A stretch of DNA of 47,677 nucleotides from Chytriomyces cf. hyalinus JEL632 (Eukaryota; Chytridiomycota; Chytridiomycetes; Chytridiales; Chytriomycetaceae): positions 1 through 47,677 of the forward strand of contig JAIWWG010000159.1 of assembly GCA_025435555.1 (NCBI GenBank). The letters are read 5' to 3'. The notes under the pieces are model-generated. The model had not been told where the DNA came from. It saw only the letters and a program-made list of their open reading frames with translations, and did not search any database. Below are positions 20,936 to 31,300 of this stretch, one piece after another (position 1 is the stretch's first letter; each line of letters starts with the position of its first letter). A program made the translations under genes and the position numbers.

Positions 20936-22469
20936 GGTATAATTTCGCCAGAGAGTCGGTTGTGACTGAGATCCAACCTTCTCAAATTTCCGAGGGTTCG
21001 TATTGACTCTGGAATTTCACCGCAGAAGTGGTTGCGACTGAAGTCCAGAAACTGTAGAGAAGTTAAAAGTCCAATTTCCGCTGGCAACGGACCACTAAGT
21101 TTGTTGTTCTCCAGCAACAGATAAGTGAGATTGACAAGCGAGGTGAGTGAATCTGGAATACTGCCGCTGAACAAGTTGCCTCTAAGGTCCAGATTTCTCA
21201 ACGCGGCAAGACCGGATATGGAGTCAGGAATGGCACCAGAGATTTTGTTGTTTGCGAGTGTCAGGATCTCCAATTTTGATAACCTTCCAAGTTCTGATGG
21301 TAACGGACCATTGAGGTTATTTTCTTGTAGGTACAGGTTCTAAAGGCTTTTCAGTGATGTGATGTAGTTTGGAAGTATCCCCGAGAGCTGGTTGCAAGAA
21401 ACATCCAGCTGTGACAGAAACAGCGAAACCGTGTCTTCATCAAGTTGATTCGACGGGACATCTGGTGACTTGAGGTCAAACGATGCTAAAGGAGACAGAG
21501 TGATTGTTTCAAGTCATAGTTATAAATTAATTGGAAGTCAGGACATGTCTCTTCCTTACCGACAAATTCGCCACTTGTATTGTAAGTTGGTGAAGTTTCG
21601 GAGATGATCAAGTTGCTTCCAAAACTCACGTACTGAAGGAGTGGCAGTCGGAATACCGATTCTGGAATAGAACTTGAAAATCTATTCCCTTCCCACTTCA
21701 GAGTCGTCAGTTGCATGCATTGACTGATGGATCGCGGTATCGGCCCTTCTAGATGGTTGTTGTGAAACAAAAGAGTTTGCAGCTTGGTCATGCCTCCAAA
21801 CATATCCGGTACCTTGCCTGAAAGCTCGTTACGCTGCAGACTCAACTTGACCAAGTTGATCAAATTCCCCAAACTCGCCGGAATTAAACCGGTCAACTTG
21901 GCTTCAGACATATCCAACTCCTCCAGATTGATCAGATTCCCAAAAGTGTCGGGTATTGCACTGTCAAGACGCATGCGACTGAGACTCAGAGTCTTCAAGT
22001 TGACGAGATTTCCCAATTCCGAAGGGATAGGTCCAATCAGGTAATGGCCGATCAAATTCACAATCGTGAGTTTCCTCATCTTGCCCAAAGCGCTCGGGAG
22101 GGGACCACACAAGATATGGCCCTTCAATTTCTCAAACAGGGAAGCGTCGTTGATTGAATCAAGTGGGTGGATGGGAAGGACCTTCAGGCTGCTTTCGGGA
22201 TACTTCTTGAATCCTTCATCACCGCATGAACCAACATGTTTCTGTAAATTTGTCAAGAAGATCTGCCCAAAGCATTCAGGCGTGACGAAACAGAGGACTT
22301 CCACTTGCTGGTTGGTTTGCCCAATATTGACCAGGCCGATCAGATTCGAGAAGGGATGCGCCGTCAAAACATTGTTAAAAGATCGGCAGACTCGTCGGTA
22401 CTTTGCGATCTTGAAAGGGTCCAGCTGCAGAAAGATTTGCACGAGCACTTCGAATGGCAACTTGTCCAT
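20281..22469 (-). pseudogene. F-box / LRR protein copy B with one TAG stop
   Basis: Two exons (22469-21560, 21485-20281) with a 74-nt intron (GTAAGG...TTTAG). F-box at the N-terminus (MDKLPFEVLVQIFLQL), then about 20 LRRs, collinear with copy A; full length would be 704 residues. A single TAG at 21340-21342 interrupts it inside LRR repeat SLKSL-stop-NLYLQ, where copy A has CAG (Gln). The ~350 codons after it are clean and well conserved, so the lesion is recent, is a sequencing error, or is read through. The C-terminal part is duplicated at 22873. Confidence 0.75.
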
Positions 22470-22711
22470 GCCTTGGTTTTTATATATTTTTTGAACTTCA
22501 AATTGTTGAACATGAGGGTTTCGTTGCTTTGTATGGCCGTTTGTTATTATGAGCGCGTTTTATGGTCTTTCCCGAGGCCTGACCAAGCTCGAATCCTCAA
22601 CACAAATATCAAACTTGGCAGTATTTCGAATAACCCGAATCTGCCAACCTGACGAGAGAACGGACTTCCCATGGCGCACAAGAGAGTCTCTGGATCGATT
22701 GCTGGACACAT

Positions 22712-23527
22712 GAGCAAAATCCATTCTCGGTAACACGGACACGCAACTTAGTTAGCCTCTCGATTCTCAGCAGTAAATCTCAACTGTGGAAATGCAGAAC
22801 CTGTGATTTGATAGCGCCGCGAATTGTTCAATCAATCAATTTATTCAGACTGCCCCAGTATATACACGAGCACTACGCGATGACGGCGACTGTTCTTTTC
22901 TCAGTCTCCCACCGAAAAGGAATCCCCGACTTGTCCGCTGACTGCGTTCGAAAACGTTCTGGCAAATCCCCTTCAAATTCGTTTCCGCTCAGATCCAGCA
23001 GCTCCAACATTCTGCAGTTATCAAGACTCTCGGGAATCAACCCGCTCAACTGGTTGTTGCGTAGATTGAGCATCTTGATTTGTTTCATCTCTCCAAACGC
23101 CTGGGAAAGACTCCCGTTAAAAGTGTTGTTGCTCAGATCCACGCTTTCGATGTACATGTTGGACAAAATGAACTCAGAAATAGGGCCCGACAATTGATTG
23201 CAGCTGAGATTCATGCTTTTCAGACACATCATGCCGAGCGAATCTGGTGGGAGGTGGCCAGAGAATTGATTGTGGACCAAATGCAGGTGTTCAATCCAAG
23301 CCAACGTTTCAAATTTCGGAAGCGGACCTGACAGCATATTATGATTCAAATGAACTGTGCTTAAACGCCATGACAGGGAGTTTTCCGGCACGTATCCAGT
23401 TGATCGATTGTGGCTGAGGTCCAAAGTGATAAGCCTTGTCAAAGCTCCAATATCTGGATGCAATGGACCAGCAAGGCAGTTGTTGTTCAATTGAAGGGAG
23501 CTGAGATGCGAGAGCATAAAAATTCCA
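22712..23527. repeat. Segmental duplication, copy 2 (816 bp)
   Basis: Second copy of 20120-20935. The flanks outside both edges are unrelated to those of copy 1, so only the 3' part of the LRR gene and its downstream DNA were copied. Confidence 0.9.
22873..23527 (-). pseudogene. 5'-truncated LRR fragment C
   Basis: Open minus-strand frame of about 218 codons with eight LRRs (LSSLQLNNNCLAGPL, IEHLHLVHNQFSGHLP and so on), ending like copy B (RWETEKRTVAVIA). It has no F-box and no promoter of its own, because homology stops at the duplication edge 23527. ATG 23517 could start a small LRR protein, but this is probably a by-product of the 816-bp duplication. Confidence 0.75.
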
Positions 23528-23685
23528 TTGCTGGATATTGAATTCCGGTTCTGTCAAAACCTTGTCCTTTCAAAGAACTCACGCGGTTTAATGAGTACCA
23601 GCTGCAGAAATGCAGAATCAGTGAGTAGAAGGTGTTGCACGTTGCATCCAATATTTTTGAACACTTTATTAACCACATCTCACCA

Positions 23686-24285
23686 TTATAACAAGGGATC
23701 GATTTCCTTTTCCCACCGAAACGAAATCGCCATGTTGTTCGCCAAATGCGTTCGAAACCGTTCCGGCAAATCTCCTTCAAAATCGCTTCTGCTTGGATCC
23801 AACAGCGCCAACCGGCTACAACTATCAAAACTCTCGGGAATCAATCCGCTCAACTGGTTGTTGCTCAAATCGAGTGTCTCGATGAATTCCAAGTTTTGAA
23901 GCGACCCACCAGGTAGAGTCCCGCTGAAGCAGTTGTTGCTGAGATTCAAGCTTTTGATGAATCTATGAGACATCATGAACGCAGAAATGGGGCCAGACAA
24001 CTGATTGTAGCTGAAATTCACGCTTTTCAGACGCCTCAAGCCTTGCGTGTCCGTTGGCAGATTACCAGTGAATTCATTATGATCCAAGTGGCGGGTGTCA
24101 ATCCACCGCAACACTCCAAACTTGGGCAGTGGCCCCGACAGTTGATTGTGGTTCAGTTTTAGAGAGCGTAAGGGCACTTGCAAGATACTTTCTGGCAAGG
24201 AACCGGAAAATTGATTGTGGCTTATATCTAAAGTGCTCATATAGACCAAACCTCCAATATCTTGATGCAACTGGCCAACGAGCTT
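23686..24285 (-). pseudogene. 5'-truncated LRR fragment D
   Basis: About 200 codons of LRRs (MSTLDISHNQFSGSLPESI, FIETLDLSNNQLSGLIPESF), ending FRWEKEIDPLL, like copy A's C-terminus. Homology begins abruptly at KLVGQLHQDIGG (24285), fused to the tail of fragment E. Some LRR positions have decayed (LLDPSRSDFEG instead of LLDLSGNEFEG). A degenerate tandem copy. Confidence 0.7.
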
Positions 24286-25470
24286 GTGCCATCCGACGGC
24301 CGGGATTCAGTTTCACTCTCCCACCGAAGCGGAATCACCGAACTGCCCCCCGCCTGCGTTCGAATATGTTGCGGCAAATCCCCCTTCAAACTGGTTCCCG
24401 CTCATATCCAACAGCTTCACCTGACAACTCCTTAAAAGCTCCTCGGGAATCAACCCGCTCAATTGATTGTTGCTCAAATCCAGTGTCATAATTTCTTGCA
24501 GACTATCACGCAACCAATGGGTCAGAGTTCCGCTGAAGCTGTTGTTGCTCAGATTCAAGCTTTCGGTGAATACGAGAGATGACATAAACTCAGAAATAGG
24601 GCCTGATAACTGATTGTAGCTGAAATGCACGCTCCTCAGACTCCTTCGGTATCCGTTACCCGTCGGCAGGCGGCCAGAGAATTGATTATGATCCAGGTGA
24701 AGGGTTTCAATGTGCATCCATTCTCCAAAATTCGGCAGCGGGCCCGACAGTTGATTGTGACTCAGTATTAGAGAGCGCATGGGCACATACAAGGTACTTC
24801 TCAGCACAGAACCGGTCAACTGGTTGTGGCTAAGGTCCAAAATTTGCATCCTGGCCAGTGGAGGCAATGGGCCAGTGAGGCTGTTGTTGTTCAACTGAAG
24901 CGTGGAGAGATTTGATAGCATAAAAACGCAAGGCGGAATCTCGCCGGTGAGCAGGTTATGACTGAGATCCAACGTCCGTAAACGTGTCAGGCTTCGTATT
25001 GACAGAGGAATTTCGTCACAGAAGCAATTGTGGCTGAGGTTCAGAACTTCGAGGGAACTCAGCAATCCAATTTCCGTCTGTAACCGACCACTAAGACCGT
25101 TGTGGCTCAGATCAAGATGAATGAGATGTGCAAGCGAGGTGATTGAATATGGAATCCCACCAACAAACAGGTTCCGGCTGAGGTCCAAGTTTCTCAATGC
25201 CGCAAGACCGGATATCAAGTTAGGAATTAATCCAGAGAATTGGTTCCTGCAAAGTGACAATGTACGTAAGTTTGCGAACCCTCCAATTTCGGGTGGAAAT
25301 GGACCATCGAGATTGTTTTCATTCAGGCGAAGGTCCTTGAGGTTTGTCAGTGATGTGATGTAGTTCGGAAGTCTCCCAGAGAGTCTGTTGCGAGAAAGAT
25401 TCAACCTTGTTAATGATAGTGAACCTCCAATATATGTGCCTTCTCGTTCGATTTGATTCGATTGTCCTTT
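24286..25470 (-). pseudogene. 5'-truncated LRR fragment E with a frameshift
   Basis: About 13 LRRs (LRNLDLSRNLFVGGIPYSI, LKDLRLNENNLDGPFP). The 5' homology ends near 25467 (SNQIEREG), next to the coiled-coil ORF. Near the 3' end a run of five C (24380-24384, G on the coding strand) shifts the frame: the family tail GDLPQHIRTQAGG...IPLRWES continues in the next frame while the open frame runs on as nonsense (GGFAATYSNAGG). There is no F-box. A homopolymer sequencing error is possible for the shift, but the 5' truncation is real in this sequence. Confidence 0.75.
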
Positions 25471-25534
25471 TCAAGTAAAAATTACTTTCTGCTTTTTTGC
25501 TCGACACGAAGTTGCTGAGATCCACTGACAACGA

Positions 25535-26563
25535 ATGCCACGATTGCGACTCCTTCCAATGGTCAAGAAGTACAAGACCCAAAAGTTCGAGCAAGGTGCT
25601 ATTCAGCTGAATCCTGTTGAGTTTGATGGATCATACGATGAACTCCAACAAACCCTCTGGGAGATTGCGCAGCCAAAGATCAAAGGCCTTGCACGAATTA
25701 CGAATAACGTCGTTGAACTGGATAGCACTCCGCAACCAATTGATCAAATATCGAACTTTGTGATCATCATCAAAAACAGCAGGTCATACACATTTGGAGG
25801 TTCTTATCTTGTCATGGCCACTCTGCATTGTAAAGACTCATTTCTAATCCCTCAATGTGATCCAGATGTCTCTTCTCCAGTCATTTCAATCAGCAATGAT
25901 CTTTCGAATCTGACTGCAAAGCGTGGTGCAGAGGAAACTCTCACAACAATCATCTATGAGTATTCGCGGAACATCACCAAAGCCGGGGATTATGAGCGTG
26001 TGATGGCATCAGTGACAGGCGGTGCAGCTGCAAGAGATCGCTCTGGGGCGCCAAATCAAAGCCGGTTCAATGACATTATAGCACGACTCAAAGAACTGCA
26101 TCCTCAGCTGCAAGGGGAAGACGTGATCTGGAGCAGCTGGGCTGGAGTCCTTCTGCGAAATCAAGAAACACTGGAAGAGCAGATTAGACTGCCACCACCT
26201 CCAGAAGTAACATTGTACTTTGAGCGGCAGACCCAATCAGAACAGCAGCTTCACAATGTGAGGCATTCTTTGCGCATTGCAAGTGAACTTGCAAAGGATC
26301 AGCAGGATGCAATTGAAGATCTGATGAAAGCCTTTGAATATTCGTATCTGGATCTCCGAAATCAGTTGCTGGAGCAGAAGAGAAATATCAAGGTGTACAA
26401 GCGCACCATTTCTAGTGTTTTGAACGCACTCACCCCAATTGAAACTGCTTCTGCTTCTAGCTTCTTGAGGAGTGTTGAAAATGTGAATGATGATGATCAC
26501 AGTAATGGGGAGTCGATTGCCGGTGATGACAATCCAGATGATTGGAGTGACAGAGAGGAGTGA
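25535..26563 (+). CDS. Unknown 342-residue protein with coiled coil and acidic tail
   Basis: Single open frame; MVKKYKTQKF at 25559 is an alternative start. I recognise no family. Residues ~1-150 look like a mixed alpha/beta domain (NFVIIIKNSRSYTFGGSYLVM). About 230-295 is a predicted coiled coil (ELAKDQQDAIEDLMKAFEYS, then LLEQKRNIKVYKR). The end is acidic (DDDHSNGE...DDNPDDWSDREE). It converges on the transposase with only 69 bp between stop codons, in which both polyadenylation signals (AATAAA at 26583 and its complement near 26624) are packed. It may be a second gene of the same mobile element or a host gene. Confidence 0.65.
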   Translation: MPRLRLLPMVKKYKTQKFEQGAIQLNPVEFDGSYDELQQTLWEIAQPKIKGLARITNNVVELDSTPQPIDQISNFVIIIKNSRSYTFGGSYLVMATLHCKDSFLIPQCDPDVSSPVISISNDLSNLTAKRGAEETLTTIIYEYSRNITKAGDYERVMASVTGGAAARDRSGAPNQSRFNDIIARLKELHPQLQGEDVIWSSWAGVLLRNQETLEEQIRLPPPPEVTLYFERQTQSEQQLHNVRHSLRIASELAKDQQDAIEDLMKAFEYSYLDLRNQLLEQKRNIKVYKRTISSVLNALTPIETASASSFLRSVENVNDDDHSNGESIAGDDNPDDWSDREE

Positions 26564-26632
26564 GAACCAGTGAGATCATATAAATAAAGTGTTTGTAGAC
26601 AGCAACTGTAACTGGTTTGATCTCTTTATTGT

Positions 26633-27691
26633 TCAAGCAAAACCCATTTCTCTTGTTTTTGATTCGTAGGATACAGTTGGGTTGAAGCTGCCTGCACGAA
26701 CATACCCACAGTGACGAAATATTGGTCGAAAATCAAAGTGGCGGTAGTGCATAAATGCCTCTGCAACAAGAAGAGGCAGATTTTTTGCATTGATCTTTCC
26801 TTCTGGATAGATTCGACGCAGACGTTTCTTAATCAGCCCAAACATCACTTCAATTGGGTTGAAGAATGGACAGTATGCTGGAAGGAATATGGGAATGATG
26901 CCAAGGCAGCGAAGATACATGACCAGTTCAGCAGAGCGATGAATTGCGGCACCATCAAGAATCCAGATTGAGTTAGCACCAGGGTAGACTTTGACTTTCT
27001 GTGATAGTAACGCAAACTTGCGGCAGCACTCGGTAAACTTGAGGCGATCAAAAGTTCCTTCAGTGGAATAGTTTTCGAGAAGCCCACTGCAGCCAATGAA
27101 GCTCAGCATGGAAACACGAGGAAGCCGCTGATATTTGCCTCGCACAAGCAGTTTCTGTCCTTTCAGAGCATAGCCACGTCTCCGAAGCATGCCTCGATTG
27201 TCAAAAGATACTTCATCCAGAAATACAATGTTGAACAATGTCCAATCCAGGCTATTGATCTCAAATGTAAATCGCATTATGTCCACTTCCTTGATGTGTA
27301 TTGCTCTTCGCTCGACAGATTTCCATTGCATGCCAAATGAATTGAGAGTCCTCCATACTGTTGAAATGCTGATTGATTCCCCCCACTTCGCTTTAAACGC
27401 TGACTGAGCCTCATCCAAGAAGGAGAGGGGATTGTCAAAGAAGAATTGTCGTATCCAGAGCCGATGTTCAGTTGTGAACTTTTGTCCAGAGCTGCTCTTC
27501 CTCCTCCTGGACACACTCCCTGTGAGCTTGAATTGTCTGATCCAGCTTCGAATTGCTCCAGGAGATTTGACGTAGATGCGCGCGATCTCAGAAACAGGCT
27601 TGTGGTGGTAGAAGTAGTTGTAGAGGGCGTGAATCTTGGTGTTCTCACTTGCCTGTGTATGCAACACAACCTGCTCAATGTCTGTGGCCAT
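26633..27691 (-). CDS. IS630/Tc1-type DDE transposase
   Basis: From ATG 27691 (MATDIEQVVLHTQ), 352 residues. An N-terminal helix-turn-helix (KPVSEIARIYVKSPGAIRSW) binds transposon ends. The catalytic DDE_3 core has D159 (VFLDEVSFDN), D246 (WILDGAAIH) and E281 (FNPIEVMFGLIKK). All three are present and the frame is open, so it could encode an active enzyme. The frame continues upstream to 27874, but that part is Leu/Phe-rich and unlike the family. Imperfect inverted similarity between 25462-25500 and 27772-27802 may mark element ends. Confidence 0.88.
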   Translation of the reverse strand: MATDIEQVVLHTQASENTKIHALYNYFYHHKPVSEIARIYVKSPGAIRSWIRQFKLTGSVSRRRKSSSGQKFTTEHRLWIRQFFFDNPLSFLDEAQSAFKAKWGESISISTVWRTLNSFGMQWKSVERRAIHIKEVDIMRFTFEINSLDWTLFNIVFLDEVSFDNRGMLRRRGYALKGQKLLVRGKYQRLPRVSMLSFIGCSGLLENYSTEGTFDRLKFTECCRKFALLSQKVKVYPGANSIWILDGAAIHRSAELVMYLRCLGIIPIFLPAYCPFFNPIEVMFGLIKKRLRRIYPEGKINAKNLPLLVAEAFMHYRHFDFRPIFRHCGYVRAGSFNPTVSYESKTREMGFA

Positions 27692-27823
27692 TGTGGATGC
27701 GCTAGTGCGGCTGGTTGTGTCGATTCGGCTGTTTAGGCAAGTCAGCAGCAACACAGCGCTGATGCTTTGTTGAAAAAAGCAAAAGGTAATTTGGAAAGAC
27801 AGCAGCAATAAATATATAAAAAA

Positions 27824-28252
27824 ATGAGCAAATTCGCACGATTCCCATCCGCGCTGAAAGAGTTGCGCATCCACAGCAGCCCAACCAACCCAGGATCAAA
27901 AGGAGTCCGGTAACACACCTCTCGCAAGATGTCCCTCTTCGTATCGCAGCATTCTCCTGACGTCAAACACCATCAGCGACTTTGTTGTGTCACAGTACTC
28001 GGCGCTGAAGCAAGCAAATCCATCTCTTCCGATCCTCGTTCGAGAGGCACAGAATGTGCAGGCGCGTGTTTTTGGACGATATGGTGGGCATTCATGTTTC
28101 CCTTTGTTCTCTGGCAGTGCTCTGTTGCTAACTTGGCTGGGGCAGCCAACGGTGTCGAACGCAAAATCATTCTCGAAAACTTGGACGAATCTGCAGTTGC
28201 GGACAAGATTCGTGCGTTGGCCGAAACGACTCCATCAGCTTCGCAAGTCTGA
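27824..28252 (+). CDS. NDUFA2: NDUFA2 (complex I B8 subunit)
   Basis: Three exons (27824-27909, 27977-28083, 28146-28252) give 99 residues. Spliced, it reads ALKELRIHSSPTNPGSKGVR, then DFVVSQYSALKQANPSLPIL, VREAQNVQARVFGRYANGVE and a C-terminal ENLDESAVADKIRAL. This is the thioredoxin-like L51/S25/CI-B8 domain, including LRxH, DF...YP.LK..NP..PILVRE and ARY..G.E. It is a supernumerary subunit of the NADH-module arm of mitochondrial complex I. Its promoter must lie in the short gap to the transposase start (27691) or overlap it. Confidence 0.92.
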
Positions 28253-28388
28253 GATGGCTTATGTCACTTGTTGCTTCTCTCAATAAAGAGAAAAGAACAG
28301 ACGTAGTCCTCTCCGCCCACCTGTTCTTTTTTCTGTTACAATGATACTAGCTGGGTTTCAATGGATAGCCTCGAAGAGTCGACCCATT

Positions 28389-31300
28389 TTATTTTGCGAG
28401 ACGCTTCGTTTTCTCTGCCTCAAGTCTACAAAGTGCAATTGTCTCCTGCATCCGCCGTTTCAATGTGCTCGTATGAGGACTTTGACGAATGTGTGACTGT
28501 GTTGTACCACTCTTTGCAGCAGGAGAAGAAATCGAATATGATTCCTCCCCAATTTCCAACAACGCTCTCGGCAACGGGGTTCCATATCGAATGCTATGTG
28601 GCGAAGACATGTGAGAGCCTGAAGACCAAGATTCACTCAGAAAAGTGGGTCTCCTCGATTTTGGTGTGGGAGTCAACAGCACGCGGTCTTCGCGGAAAGC
28701 CATCGGTCGCGATTCGACTGAAGAAACGGGAGATGTGTCCCTCACCGTTTCTTTCAGTTTGACTGCGCTTGTCCAAGGTTGCATTACTGAAGTTTCCCAG
28801 TCACTAACAATTCCATCCAAAGCGTGCGTTAATTCCGACGCCACAGTCGGTATTTGGTGCCAGTCGTACCAAGGGCTTTTCACTTCATCCACTCCTCCGC
28901 TAATCTTTTGACCCAGTTGCTGCAACTGTGTTTTGAGTGCTTCCACACCTTCGCTTATCAAAGCCAGGCCCACTTTACTCAGTGGGAAACCGGTGGACGC
29001 ATTTCCATTTCTTGTAAACTTTTTTGAAAACAGTCGCGTTTTCTCAAACTGGGCGAGACGGCTCCATAAAATGGAAAGAAGGGAATTCGAGTTGCTGACT
29101 AGAGATGACTGCGACAGAGTCCCGATATACTCTTGATATTGCTGCTTAATTTCTTGAAAGTTTCTTGATGCATTGTTGCTGCCCCCGTTGATGTTTTCAT
29201 TTCCCTGCTGCATGAGTTGCATTTGAGGCAACCTGAATGATTCCAAGGTGGTTTGAACAGTCTCAAGAGCTTCCAAGGAATTCCAGGACGTTGGGGGATA
29301 AACGCGGCGCAGAGTTGTTAAAGATGCAGAGACGGCTGATAGTTCTGCACATGGCCAAGGAATCATGCCGTTATCTTTGTTGGCGAGCAAGGAGATAATG
29401 CCTTCAAGTTGGGCATTGTACATTTTCACGATGGTGTTAAAGGAGGAAACGTGGGCAGAGACATCCAGCACTGTTCATGCAATAGAATTTCAATGAGATT
29501 GCTTTGAAAGAGATATTTCATATTTTGTGCTCACCAAAATCAAGATTTGACATCTGAACCTCGATTCGATTCAGAGCAAGTCGAACGGAATCTGCCGCGT
29601 GCGGTTCAATGAAATCTACAAAGCACCAATAATGAGACCACTTTCCAAAAGGATGCAGTAAAACCACAAAAATCATACCTTTCACAATTTGACTCCGAAT
29701 GAATGGCTGCGACTCAGACTTTTCAGCCATCCACACAACGCATCTCTCCAACAAATCCACAGCCTCTAAAAACTCAATCTCGTTTTCTCGACGCATAGGG
29801 ACAGTTCGAATATCAATTGCAGTAACCGGGCCTCCATTATCAACGAGGACCGATTCCAGATTGAACTGGGTGGCAATATCTTGGACAAATTCTTCTGCTG
29901 AAAGTGATGCGCTTGGGAAATACCACAAAACCAGGGGCACTTGTGAGCCAAGGGGTAGAGTGCTCAAGAGCGAGTATAGACGCTCTCTTTCCGCTTCCCA
30001 CCAGGTACTAGAAATTGGAAAGACAAAAAAAAAAGGATTGAGCTCCATGACAGGATGGCGAACGAGGGAAAATGTATGCACTCACCTCATCTCAATTCCT
30101 GCCTCCCAATCAAACACGCTCAACTGGAACAAAACAGCCCGCGTTCCACTTGAAACTGCAGCAGAGTTTTCCTTCAATGGATAAGCGGCTTCCTGGGCCA
30201 CATGCACATGCGTGACATGAACACTCAAACGCACATCCTTCGCGGCAGCTTTTCGCACTTTTAACGGTACCCCAGATGCTTCAGTCACTTGTAAATCGAT
30301 GCACAATCGCCGCAACTCGTTAAGAACGTATCCTCCTACTTCTTTACTTCTATGCCTCCATGAATCGCTTTCATCCGCGGTTTCATCCCCAATCCATCGA
30401 CTTGGTGCCATACCAACCCTAGAATCTCCACTCCCATCGCCACCCGCACCAAACTTACTACAAGTCCATAGAGACGCTATCCGGTTGAAATCAGAAGCTG
30501 ATTCCTGCTGATTCTGGGTGTAGAATGATGGAGTGGAAATGACGAGTTTCCATTGAAGTTGCGGTGGAGTTGCTTTTTCCTTTGGCGGGATAGATTGGTT
30601 TGATGGTGCGTACGTTTTGGTCCATAATGGTTCGAGAATGAGTTTTGGGATATCCAAGTACATGAATTGAGTCACGTCAATGAGAGGGCGAGGCGGTGGT
30701 GATGGGCTTTCGATGCGCTGGAAATCAAACAAAAGTTAATACTTTTATACCCAGAAATCAACAAGAGCTCACGAATCGAGTCGCCGCTGCTTGTTTTGGC
30801 CTTTGCGAAACCAAAGAAGCGCCATTCAAAAACGCGCTGCCCAATAGTACATCGCGATAAAACCGCGCTGCCTTCTCGCGCCGCCTCTTTTCGCCCTCTT
30901 CTCTCTTCACCGCACGCCTTTGGGCAACGCAAAACCACCTGCGAAAGGCACCGGTTTGTCTGCGCAGGCAATCTGCTGCCACTGCCTCCGCGCGTGCAAG
31001 TTGCAAGGATTCGTAAACTTCTTGCACGATAGTCGCCGTCTGGTCGTCGAGAACTTGGAGCATCAATTCGTTTGCCCAAGGGAGAACGAGGAATTGGTCA
31101 GTTTGAACAGCTTCACGAAGCATGGTGAGGATTTCGTCATCAATGAATGCGTTGATGAGGTCAACTTCGTTGGAAGTTGCGGGTTGTGGTTTCGCACTGA
31201 AGGATGTGGGTATAGGTTGCGATTGCTGTAGCGGAGGATCGATTCGAAACGGTGCTGCGGGTTGATTGAAGGATATTGGCGCATTGGGACGGTGTGGTTC

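Noticed and set aside
17428-24491. Plus-strand ORFs opposite the LRR genes
   Set aside because: They are antisense shadows of the LRR repeats, with repeated low-quality peptides and no family features.
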